64,000 bases of DNA from Arenicola marina (Eukaryota; Annelida; Polychaeta; Arenicolidae): positions 75,088,119 through 75,152,118 of the forward strand of contig OZ025248.1 in the NCBI GenBank assembly GCA_964019135.1, given 5' to 3'. Within the stretch, counting starts at the first letter, position 1. The number at the start of each line of letters is the position of its first letter. Position numbers and translations under genes: made by a program. The notes under the pieces were generated by a model that was given only the letters and a program-made list of their open reading frames with translations, was not told the DNA's origin and did no database searches. Positions 12,363-21,900 of the stretch are shown one piece after another.

Positions 12363-14146
12363 CTGTGTCACCTGCCTTCGATGTTCAGCAATGGTTTCCC
12401 ATAGCCTGCACAGCATTCCCCCTCTACAAGTACAACACACTATATTCAGCAATGGCTTCCCATAGCCTGCACAGCATTCCCCCTCTACAAGTACAACACA
12501 CCATATTCAGCAATGGCTTCCCATAGCCTGCACAGCATTCCCCCTCTACAAGTACAACACACTATATTCAGCAATGGCTTCCCATAGCCTGCACAGCATT
12601 CCCCCTCTACAAGTACAACACACTATATTCAGCAATGGCTTCCCATAGCCTGCACAGCATTCCCCCTCTACAAGTACAACACACTATATTCAGCAATGGT
12701 TTCCCATAGCCTGCACAGCATTCCCCCTCTACAAGTACAACACACTATATTCGGCAATGGCTTCCCATAGCCTGCACAGCATTCCCCCTCTACAAGTACA
12801 AACACACTATATTCAGCAATGGCTTCCCATAGCCTGCACAGCATTCCCCCTCTACAAGTACAAACACACTATATTCAGCAATGGCTTCCCATAGCCTGCA
12901 CAGCATTCCCCCTCTACAAGTACAAACACACTATATTCAGCAATGGCTTCCCATAGCCTGCACAGCATTCCCCCTCTACAAGTACAACACAATATATTCA
13001 GCAATGGTTTCCCATAGCCTGCACAGCATTCCCCCTCTACAAGTAGAACACACTATATTCAGCAATGGCTTTCCATAGCCTGTACAGCATTCCCCTTCTA
13101 CAAGTACAACACACTATATTCAGCAATGGCTTCCCATAGCCTGTACAGCATTCCCCCTCTACAAGTACAACACACTATATTCAGCAATGGCTTCCCATAG
13201 CCTGTACAGCATTCCCCCTCTACAAGTACAACACACTATATTCAGCAATGGCTTCCCATGGCCTATACAGCATTCCCCCTCTACAAGTACAACACACTAT
13301 ATTCAGCAATGGCTTCCCATAGCCTGTACAGCATTCCCCCTCTACAAGTACAACATACTATATTCAGCAATGGCTTCCCATGGTCTATACAGCATTCCCC
13401 CTCTACAAGTACAACACACTATATTCAGCAATGGCTTCCCATAGCCTGTACAGCATTTCCCGTCTACAAGTACAACACACTATATTCAGCAATGGCTTCC
13501 CATAGCCTGTACAGCATTCCCCGTCTACAAGTACAACACACTATATTCAGCAATGGCTTCCCATAGCCTGTACAGCATTCCCCCTCTACAAGTACAACAC
13601 ACTATATTTAGCAAAGGCCTTACCATAGCCTATACAGCATTCCCCCTCTACAAGTACAACACACTATATTCAGCAATGGCTTCCCATAGCCTGTACAGCA
13701 TTCCCCCTCTACAAGTACAACACACTATATTTAGCAAAGGCCTTACCATAGCCTATACAGCATTCCCCCTCTACAAGTACAACACACTATATTCAGCAAT
13801 GGCTTCCCATAGGCTGTACAGCATTCCCCCTCTACAAGTACAACACACTATATTCAGCAATGGCTTCCCATAGCCTGTACAGCATTCCCCCTCTACAAGT
13901 ACAACACACTATATTCAGCAATGGCTTCCCATAGCCTGTACAGCATTCCCCCTCTACAAGTACAACACAATATATTCAGCAATGGCTTCCCATATCTTGC
14001 ACAGCATTCCCCCTCTACAAGTACAACATACTATATTCAGCACTGGCTTCCCATAGCCTGTACAGCATTCCCCGTCTACAAATCATGACAAGAGTACATT
14101 TCATCGTTCCCCGTGGGCTACACAGCCTCCTCCCCTACAAGTAACT
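12363..14146 (-). repeat. 61-bp array of amplified terminal exon, about 28 copies
   Basis: Units of 61 bp (five single-base insertions give some 62-bp units) run from about 12386 to 14075: 28 acceptor positions between 12423 and 14075. A more diverged 29th copy with a one-base deletion lies at about 14105-14146. On the minus strand each unit is acceptor tract, AG, then a 61-nt coding stretch ending in TAG. Copies fall into a Cys type (TGC; about 12386-13060 and the copy at 13954-14014) and a Tyr type (TAC; about 13080-13960 and 14015-14075). Three consecutive copies near 12800-12930 carry an extra A that removes the TAG from frame. Plus-strand open frames across the array are shadows. Confidence 0.85.
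13954..14014 (-). CDS. Ask1: ASK homologue terminal exon, representative copy
   Basis: One unit of the 61-bp array read as the last coding exon. The acceptor is gtacttgtag on the minus strand. The first base A completes Arg with the AG left by exon k; the exon then reads GGMLCKIWEAIAEYIVLYL and stops at TAG, exactly 61 nt. Human ASK1 has RGGMLCTLWKAI at this point, so RGGMLC, the W and the AI agree and the SAM-like domain is completed. The neighbouring copy at 14015-14075 reads RGMLYRLWEASAEY.., with Gly replaced by Arg and Ile by Ser, so this one looks the better preserved of the two nearest exon k. Which copy is actually spliced cannot be told from sequence. Confidence 0.65.
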
Positions 14147-14190
14147 AAAAGCACTGACTGTGACAGTGATTTCAGCGGAATAGATAGATG

Positions 14191-14250
14191 GGTGGATTGG
14201 TATTTTAGGCCACCTTTTCGCACACAAGTGTTAAACCGGGCCTGCACGAA
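14191..14250 (-). mobile_element. Retroelement 3'-tail fragment
   Basis: On the minus strand the fragment reads ..cacttgtgtgcg..ggtggcctaaaataccaatc. It aligns over about 55 bp with the insertion at 47607-47713, and its end resembles the tail of the SINE at 14460-14725 (cctaaatatacaaccaacc). It abuts the donor of exon k. Probably the 3' end of a truncated SINE or LINE copy. Confidence 0.5.
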
Positions 14251-14251
14251 C

Positions 14252-14328
14252 CTGATGGTCAGCCTCCGTAGGTCCTCCCTGGTCACCCAGTTCAGCAGGT
14301 GACGCTTCGTGAATTTTTCCACGATCAA
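14252..14328 (-). CDS. Ask1: ASK homologue exon k (SAM-like domain, middle helices)
   Basis: A 77-nt exon with acceptor gttatccag and donor gttcgt. It encodes LIVEKFTKRHLLNWVTREDL followed by RRLTI and two bases (AG). It matches ASK1 FLAEDYTLLDVLYYVTRDDL followed by KCLRL; the VTR(E/D)DL block is diagnostic. The remaining SAM helix (RGGMLCTLWKAI in ASK1) must come from a further exon starting with one base. That sequence is found in the 61-bp array immediately downstream. The donor lies one or two bases from a retroelement-tail fragment. Confidence 0.94.
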
Positions 14329-14459
14329 CTGGATAACAAAGACAGAAATACCATAGTCAATATATAACTCAGTAAGGTGCCATAGAACGACACAAGGTAG
14401 ATTTCACAAGCTGCACATACATTTTCGACCATAACGCAGGGGCTAACTTCCATGATACT

Positions 14460-14725
14460 GCGGGGCCGGCCCGGTAGCTCAATGGTTCAGAGCGCCCGCC
14501 TTGAGCGCTCTGGCCACCTGAGAGCCTAACGGCACGTGGATCGGTGGTTCGCGCCCCGCTGTGGCCATGTCTGTGTGGTCGCAGGATAAAGATCCAATGT
14601 CTTTCTTCGCAAAGAGTAGGTGGTTACCCCCGGGGACATGGCTCCACTCTCCCTTCCTGCTCCCATTGACGCGATATGACCAAACGTGGTTAAAGTCCTA
14701 AATATACAACCAACCAACCAACCAA
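14460..14725 (+). mobile_element. tRNA-derived SINE, about 265 bp
   Basis: The tRNA-like head starts near ggggccggcccggtagctca, with A box TAGCTCAATGG and B box GGTTCGCGCCC at about 14546. A unique body of about 150 bp follows, ending taaagtcctaaatatacaac and a (CAAC)n-type tail at about 14706-14725. The sequence ccatgat lies both just before the head (14450) and at the tail end (14726), consistent with a short target-site duplication. It sits in the intron between exons j and k, opposite to the gene. Confidence 0.8.
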
Positions 14726-14769
14726 CCATGATGCCGCCAGCTACAGGCTTCAGTGGGGACGCCACTCAC

Positions 14770-14849
14770 CTTGTCAATGGTATCCTGATCAATGTCAAGC
14801 TTCTGCAGCCACTCCACCATCGCCATGTCAACGCGGTCCGCCGGAGCAG
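14770..14849 (-). CDS. Ask1: ASK homologue exon j (SAM-like domain, first helices)
   Basis: An 80-nt exon with acceptor tgttatag and donor gtgagtg. It encodes APADRVDMAMVEWLQKLDID followed by QDTIDK. This matches the start of the ASK1 C-terminal SAM-like domain, SELTDWLRVNGADEDTISRF: the VEWL/TDWL tryptophan and the acidic D-x-DTI element are both present. It starts with two bases completing Ala and ends in phase 0. A tRNA-derived SINE sits in the 441-bp intron that follows. Confidence 0.93.
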
Positions 14850-14967
14850 CTATAACACAAACTCCGAATTATACCTCCCGTTACATATTCGCACTAGCAC
14901 TACAATACAAATCCCAAATCGCACCATCTTAGTCATGATGACCTGTTTGGCTTCAATCGCCGTCAAT

Positions 14968-15026
14968 GATAACGACCACGTGGTAATTATAACGACCACG
15001 TGGTCATTATAACGACCACGTGGTAC
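14968..15026. repeat. 20-bp repeat x3 with CACGTG palindromes
   Basis: Three copies of ataacgaccacgtggt with spacers of four bases, in the intron between exons i and j. Each contains the palindrome accacgtggt and so a canonical E-box (CACGTG). Confidence 0.85.
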
Positions 15027-15310
15027 TTTATATTGAATCCGAATAAAAGGAGGACAGATTAAATCTGGTTACAAATAGCTATAAATCCAATTGGACGAAA
15101 AAGAAAAAAAAATCGCCAAGAAATAAATCAAGTGCACAGAAATTGCTCTAAATTTCTCGGGGAAACTAATATGCATACAGTACTTGGTCGATTGGACGCC
15201 TCTACCTGATATGGCACACACACACCAACAGAACAGTGCACGCGTGTGTATGTAAAAGTAAAACAAATACTGAAAAAAGTGTCCAGAAAAGAGTTTAGGG
15301 TACCACTTAC

Positions 15311-15417
15311 CGGATCTGTCGTCTACGGTGTCCCCGGCGTCTCCACCCCCACCGACCGCCCCCAGCTGCCTGGTCTCACTAGCGCTCCTGGGTAACCCGG
15401 GGGAGGCACCAAACGTC
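15311..15417 (-). CDS. Ask1: ASK homologue exon i (Gly/Ser linker)
   Basis: A 107-nt exon with acceptor ccccacag and donor gtaagtg. It encodes the linker between coiled coil and SAM-like domain: TFGASPGLPRSASETRQLGA, then VGGGGDAGDTVDDRS. The sequence is poorly conserved, as expected for this segment (in ASK1 the region around LKSQPIEIPELPVFHLNSSG). It is accepted because its borders are canonical and its phases (one base in, one base out) fit exons h and j exactly. Confidence 0.85.
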
Positions 15418-15757
15418 CTGTGGGGAGGACGACAAACATACAGCATACAGGCCACAGTATGAGGTAGAGTATGATACGGTTATTCGTAAGCTACGACCTC
15501 AGACCCAACATAAATGCACAGCTCTTTGTACTAAACCATTTTGTTTATGTTTTTGTCTTCGTACTCAATTTACAAGTTACATACATCATATAGTAACTAC
15601 ATCGTGGGGCATAACATATATTCGCTTCATATAGCCTTGTAGCGTTGACATAGTGGTGTGAGCACCAAGACGATTCTTCCTTTAATGTCATTGAGGCTCT
15701 GATAGCATCCAATACAAATGAAGTGGCCTGTCCAAGCAGTGTGCCGGCGGTACTCAC

Positions 15758-15850
15758 TTCAGCAGTGTGATTTGCTGGTCTTTCCCGTCGAGAGTGGTTT
15801 TCAACAAGCTTTGGTACGACTTCTGAGATTCTATCAGCCTTTCCAACAAT
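15758..15850 (-). CDS. Ask1: ASK homologue exon h (coiled coil)
   Basis: A 93-nt exon with a strong acceptor (ttttttacaattttcag) and donor gtgagta. It encodes R-LLERLIESQKSYQSLLKTTL followed by DGKDQQITLLK. It matches ASK1 RLLEELVRKEKELQALLHRA followed by IEEKDQEIKHLK, the C-terminal coiled coil used for self-association. The leucine spacing fits a heptad pattern. It starts by completing Arg from exon g and ends with AA, completed to Lys by exon i, so the match spans the 22,967-bp intron holding the 60-bp satellite. Confidence 0.95.
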
Positions 15851-15960
15851 CTGAAAATTGTAAAAAATGTAAATCGGGTGTTAGTCCGCTGTCTGGCACG
15901 TTAATGAACAGTATCCTCATTATTATGTCTCATTGTAAATACGTTTCTCAGGCCCCCTTG

Positions 15961-18900
15961 GAGCCTCCCTGGCTCACTTGGCGAGCTGGATGAGCTGCAG
16001 AACAACAGGTCGTGGGTTCGAACCCTCCCTGGCTCACTTGGTAAGCTGGATGAGCTGCAGAACAACAGGTCGTGGGTTCAAACCCTCCCTGGATCACTTG
16101 GTGAGCTGGATGAGCTGCAGAACAACAGGTCGTGGGTTCGAACCCTCCCTGGCTCACTTGGTGAGCTGGATGAGCTGCAGAACAAAAGGTCGTGGGTTCA
16201 AACCCTCCCTGGCTCACTTGGTGAGCTGGATGAGCTGCAGAACAACAGGTCGTGGGTTCGAACCCTCCCTGGCTCACTTGGTGAGCAGGATGAGCTGCAG
16301 AACAACAGGTCGTGGGTTCGAACCCTCCCTGGCTCACTTGGTGAGCTGGATGAGCTGCAGAACAATAGGTCGTGGGTTCGAACCCTCCCTGGCTCACTTG
16401 GTGAGCTGGATGAGCTGCAGAACAACAGGTCGTGGGTTCGAACCCTCCCTGGCTCACTTGGTGAGCTGGATGAGCTGCAGAACAACAGGTCGTGGGTTCG
16501 AACCCTCCCTGGCTCACTTGGTGAGCTGGATGAGCTGCAGAACAACAGGTCGCGGGTTCGAACCCTCCCTGGCTCACTTGGTGAGCTGGATGAGCTGCAG
16601 AACAATAGGTCGTGGGTTCGAACCCTCCCTGGCTCACTTGGTGAGCTGGATGAGCTGCAGAACAACAGGTCGTGGGTTCGAACCCTCCATGGCTCACTTG
16701 GTGAGCTGGATGAGCTGCAGAACAACAGGTCGTGGGTTCGAACCCTCCCTGGCTCACTTGGTGAGCTGGATGAGCTGCAGAACAATAGGTCGTGGGTTCG
16801 AACCCTCCCTGGCTCACTTGGTGAGCTGGATGAGCTGCAGAACAACAGGTCGTGGGTTCGAACCCTCCCTGGCTCACTTGGTGAGCTGGATGAGCTGCAG
16901 AACAATAGGTCGTGGGTTCGAACCCTCCATGGCTCACTTGGTGAGCTGGATGAGCTGCAGAACAACAGGTCGTGGGTTCGAACCCTCCCTGTCTCACTTG
17001 GTGAGCAGGATGAGCTGCAGAACAACAGGTCGTGGGTTCGAACCCTCCCTGGCTCACTTGGTGAGCTGGATGAGCTGCAGAACAATAGGTCGTGGGTTCA
17101 AACCCTCCCTGGCTCACTTGGTGAGCTGGATGAGCTGCAGAACAACAGGTCGTGGGTTCGAACCCTCCCTGGCTCACTTGGTGAGCTGGATGAGCTGCAG
17201 AACAACAGGTCGTGGGTTCGAACCCTCCCTGGCTCACTTGGTGAGCTGGATGAGCTGCAGAACAACAGGTCGTGGGTTCGAACCCTCCCTGGCTCACTTG
17301 GTGAGCTGGATGAGCTGCAGAACAATAGGTCGTGGGTTCGAACCCTCCCTGGCTCACTTGGTGAGCTGGATGAGCTGGATGAGCTGCAGAACAACAGGTC
17401 GTGGGTTCAAACCCTCCATGGCTCACTTGGTGAGCTGGATGAGCTGCAGAACAACAGGTCGTGGGTTCGAACCCTCCCTGGCTCACTTGGCCGGCTGGAT
17501 GAGCTGCAGAACAACAGGTCGTGAGTTCGAACCCTCCCTGGCTCACTTGGTAAGCTGGATGAGCTGGATGAGCTGCAGAACAACAGGTCGTGGGTTCGAA
17601 CCCTCCCTGGCTCACTTGGTGAGCTGGATGAGCTGCAGAACAACAGGTCGTGGGTTCGAACCCTCCCTGGCTCACTTGGCGAGCTGGATGAGCTGCAGAA
17701 CAACAGGTCGTGGGTTCGAACCCTCCCTGGCCCACTTGGTGAGCTGGATGAGCTGCAGAACAACAGGTCGTGGGTTCGAACCCTCCCTGGCTCACTTGGC
17801 GAGCTGGATGAGCTGCAGAACAACAGGTCGTGGGTTCGAACCCTCCCTGGCCCACTTGGTGAGCTGGATGAGCTGCAGAACAACAGGTCGTGGGTTCGAA
17901 CCCTCCCTGGCTCACTTGGTAAGCTGGATGAGCTGCAGAACAACAGGTCGTGGGTTCGAACCCTCCCTGGCCCACTTGGTGAGCTGGATGAGCTGCAGAA
18001 CAACAGGTCGTGGGTTCGAACCCTCCCTGGCTCATTTGGCGAGCTGGATGAGCTGCAGAACAACAGGTCGTGGGTTCGAACCCTCCCTGGCCCACTTGGT
18101 GAGCTGGATGAGCTGCAGAACAACAGGTCGTGGGTTCGAACCCTCCCTGGCTCACTTGGCGAGCTGGATGAGCTGCAGAACAACAGGTCGTGGGTTCGAA
18201 CCCTCCCTGGCCCACTTGGTGAGCTGGATGAGCTGCAGAACAACAGGTCGTGGGTTCGAACCCTCCCTGGCTCACTTGGTAAGCTGGATGAGCTGCAGAA
18301 CAACAGGTCGTGGGTTCGAACCCTCCCTGGCTCACTTGGTGGGCTGGATGAGCTGCAGAACAACAGGTCGTGGGTTCGAACCCTCCCTGGCTCACTTGGT
18401 GAGCTGAATGAGCTGCAGAACAACAGGTCGTGGGTTCGAACCCTCCCTGGCTCACTTGGTGAGCTGGATGAGCTGCAGAACAACAGGTCGTGGGTTCGAA
18501 CCCTCCCTGGCTCACTTGGTGAGCAGGATGAGCTGCAGAACAACAGGTCGTGGGTTCGAACCCTCCCTGGCTCACTTGGTGAGCTGGATGAGCTGCAGAA
18601 CAATAGGTCGTGGGTTCGAACCCTCCCTGGCTCACTTGGTGAGCTGGATGAGCTGCAGAACAACAGGTCGTGGGTTCGAACCCTCCCTGGCTCACTTGGT
18701 GAGCTGGATGAGCTGCAGAACAACAGGTCGTGGGTTCGAACCCTCCCTGGCTCACTTGGTGAGCTGGATGAGCTGCAGAACAACAGGTCGCGGGTTCGAA
18801 CCCTCCCTGGCTCACTTGGTGAGCTGGATGAGCTGCAGAACAATAGGTCGTGGGTTCGAACCCTCCCTGGCTCACTTGGTGAGCTGGATGAGCTGCAGAA

Positions 18901-21900
18901 CAACAGGTCGTGGGTTCGAACCCTCCATGGCTCACTTGGTGAGCTGGATGAGCTGCAGAACAACAGGTCGTGGGTTCGAACCCTCCCTGGCTCACTTGGT
19001 GAGCTGGATGAGCTGCAGAACAATAGGTCGTGGGTTCGAACCCTCCCTGGCTCACTTGGTGAGCTGGATGAGCTGCAGAACAACAGGTCGTGGGTTCGAA
19101 CCCTCCCTGGCTCACTTGGTGAGCTGGATGAGCTGCAGAACAATAGGTCGTGGGTTCGAACCCTCCATGGCTCACTTGGTGAGCTGGATGAGCTGCAGAA
19201 CAACAGGTCGTGGGTTCGAACCCTCCCTGTCTCACTTGGTGAGCAGGATGAGCTGCAGAACAACAGGTCGTGGGTTCGAACCCTCCCTGGCTCACTTGGT
19301 GAGCTGGATGAGCTGCAGAACAATAGGTCGTGGGTTCAAACCCTCCCTGGCTCACTTGGTGAGCTGGATGAGCTGCAGAACAACAGGTCGTGGGTTCGAA
19401 CCCTCCCTGGCTCACTTGGTGAGCTGGATGAGCTGCAGAACAACAGGTCGTGGGTTCGAACCCTCCCTGGCTCACTTGGTGAGCTGGATGAGCTGCAGAA
19501 CAACAGGTCGTGGGTTCGAACCCTCCCTGGCTCACTTGGTGAGCTGGATGAGCTGCAGAACAATAGGTCGTGGGTTCGAACCCTCCCTGGCTCACTTGGT
19601 GAGCTGGATGAGCTGGATGAGCTGCAGAACAACAGGTCGTGGGTTCAAACCCTCCATGGCTCACTTGGTGAGCTGGATGAGCTGCAGAACAACAGGTCGT
19701 GGGTTCGAACCCTCCCTGGCTCACTTGGCGAGCTGGATGAGCTGCAGAACAACAGGTCGTGGGTTCGAACCCTCCCTGGCTCACTTGGTAAGCTGGATGA
19801 GCTGGATGAGCTGCAGAACAACAGGTCGTGGGTTCGAACCCTCCCTGGCTCACTTGGTGAGCTGGATGAGCTGCAGAACAACAGGTCGTGGGTTCGAACC
19901 CTCCCTGGCTCACTTGGCGAGCTGGATGAGCTGCAGAACAACAGGTCGTGGGTTCGAACCCTCCCTGGCCCACTTGGTGAGCTGGATGAGCTGCAGAACA
20001 ACAGGTCGTGGGTTCGAACCCTCCCTGGCTCACTTGGCGAGCTGGATGAGCTGCAGAACAACAGGTCGTGGGTTCGAACCCTCCCTGGCCCACTTGGTGA
20101 GCTGGATGAGCTGCAGAACAACAGGTCGTGGGTTCGAACCCTCCCTGGCTCACTTGGTAAGCTGGATGAGCTGCAGAACAACAGGTCGTGGGTTCGAACC
20201 CTCCCTGGCCCACTTGGTGAGCTGGATGAGCTGCAGAACAACAGGTCGTGGGTTCGAACCCTCCCTGGCTCACTTGGCGAGCTGGATGAGCTGCAGAACA
20301 ACAGGTCGTGGGTTCGAACCCTCCCTGGCCCACTTGGTGAGCTGGATGAGCTGCAGAACAACAGGTCGTGGGTTCGAACCCTCCCTGGCTCACTTGGCGA
20401 GCTGGATGAGCTGCAGAACAACAGGTCGTGGGTTCGAACCCTCCCTGGCCCACTTGGTGAGCTGGATGAGCTGCAGAACAACAGGTCGTGGGTTCGAACC
20501 CTCCCTGGCTCACTTGGTAAGCTGGATGAGCTGCAGAACAACAGGTCGTGGGTTCGAACCCTCCCTGGCTCACTTGGTGGGCTGGATGAGCTGCAGAACC
20601 ACAGGTCGTGGGTTCAAACCCTCCATGGCTCACTTGGTGAGCTGGATGAGCTGCAGAACAACAGGTCGTGGGTTCGAACCCTCCCTGGCTCACTTGGCGA
20701 GCTGGATGAGCTGCAGAACAACAGGTCGTGGGTTCGAACCCTCCCTGGCTCACTTGGTAAGCTGGATGAGCTGGATGAGCTGCAGAACAACAGGTCGTGG
20801 GTTCGAACCCTCCCTGGCTCACTTGGTGAGCTGGATGAGCTGCAGAACAACAGGTCGTGGGTTCGAACCCTCCCTGGCTCACTTGGCGAGCTGGATGAGC
20901 TGCAGAACAACAGGTCGTGGGTTCGAACCCTCCCTGGCCCACTTGGTGAGCTGGATGAGCTGCAGAACAACAGGTCGTGGGTTCGAACCCTCCCTGGCTC
21001 ACTTGGCGAGCTGGATGAGCTGCAGAACAACAGGTCGTGGGTTCGAACCCTCCCTGGCCCACTTGGTGAGCTGGATGAGCTGCAGAACAACAGGTCGTGG
21101 GTTCGAACCCTCCCTGGCTCACTTGGTAAGCTGGATGAGCTGCAGAACAACAGGTCGTGGGTTCGAACCCTCCCTGGCCCACTTGGTGAGCTGGATGAGC
21201 TGCAGAACAACAGGTCGTGGGTTCGAACCCTCCCTGGCTCACTTGGCGAGCTGGATGAGCTGCAGAACAACAGGTCGTGGGTTCGAACCCTCCCTGGCCC
21301 ACTTGGTGAGCTGGATGAGCTGCAGAACAACAGGTCGTGGGTTCGAACCCTCCCTGGCTCACTTGGCGAGCTGGATGAGCTGCAGAACAACAGGTCGTGG
21401 GTTCGAACCCTCCCTGGCCCACTTGGTGAGCTGGATGAGCTGCAGAACAACAGGTCGTGGGTTCGAACCCTCCCTGGCTCACTTGGTAAGCTGGATGAGC
21501 TGCAGAACAACAGGTCGTGGGTTCGAACCCTCCCTGGCTCACTTGGTGGGCTGGATGAGCTGCAGAACAACAGGTCGTGGGTTCGAACCCTCCCTGGCTC
21601 ACTTGGTGAGCTGAATGAGCTGCAGAACAACAGGTCGTGGGTTCGAACCCTCCCTGGCTCACTTGGTGAGCTGGATGAGCTGCAGAACAACAGGTCGTGG
21701 GTTCGAACCCTCCATGGCTCACTTGGTGAGCTGGATGAGCTGCAGAACAACAGGTCGTGGGTTCGAACCCTCCCTGGCTCACTTGGTGAGCTGGATGAGC
21801 TGCAGAACAACAGGTCGTGGGTTGGAACCCTCCCTGGATCACTTGGTAAGCTGAATGAGCTGCAGAACAACAGGTCGTGGGTTCGAACCCTCCCTGGATA

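Noticed and set aside
12344-13873. Plus-strand open frames with YSAMASHSLYSIPPLQVQ-type repeats
   Set aside because: Shadow of the 61-bp array. The meaningful reading is the minus strand, where the unit matches the ASK terminal exon.
14101-14146. The nearest acceptor after exon k, giving RGGGCVAHGER and a stop
   Set aside because: As the main terminal exon it is unlikely: it is a diverged copy of the 61-bp unit with a one-base deletion and loses the SAM helix, though it could be used as an alternative end.
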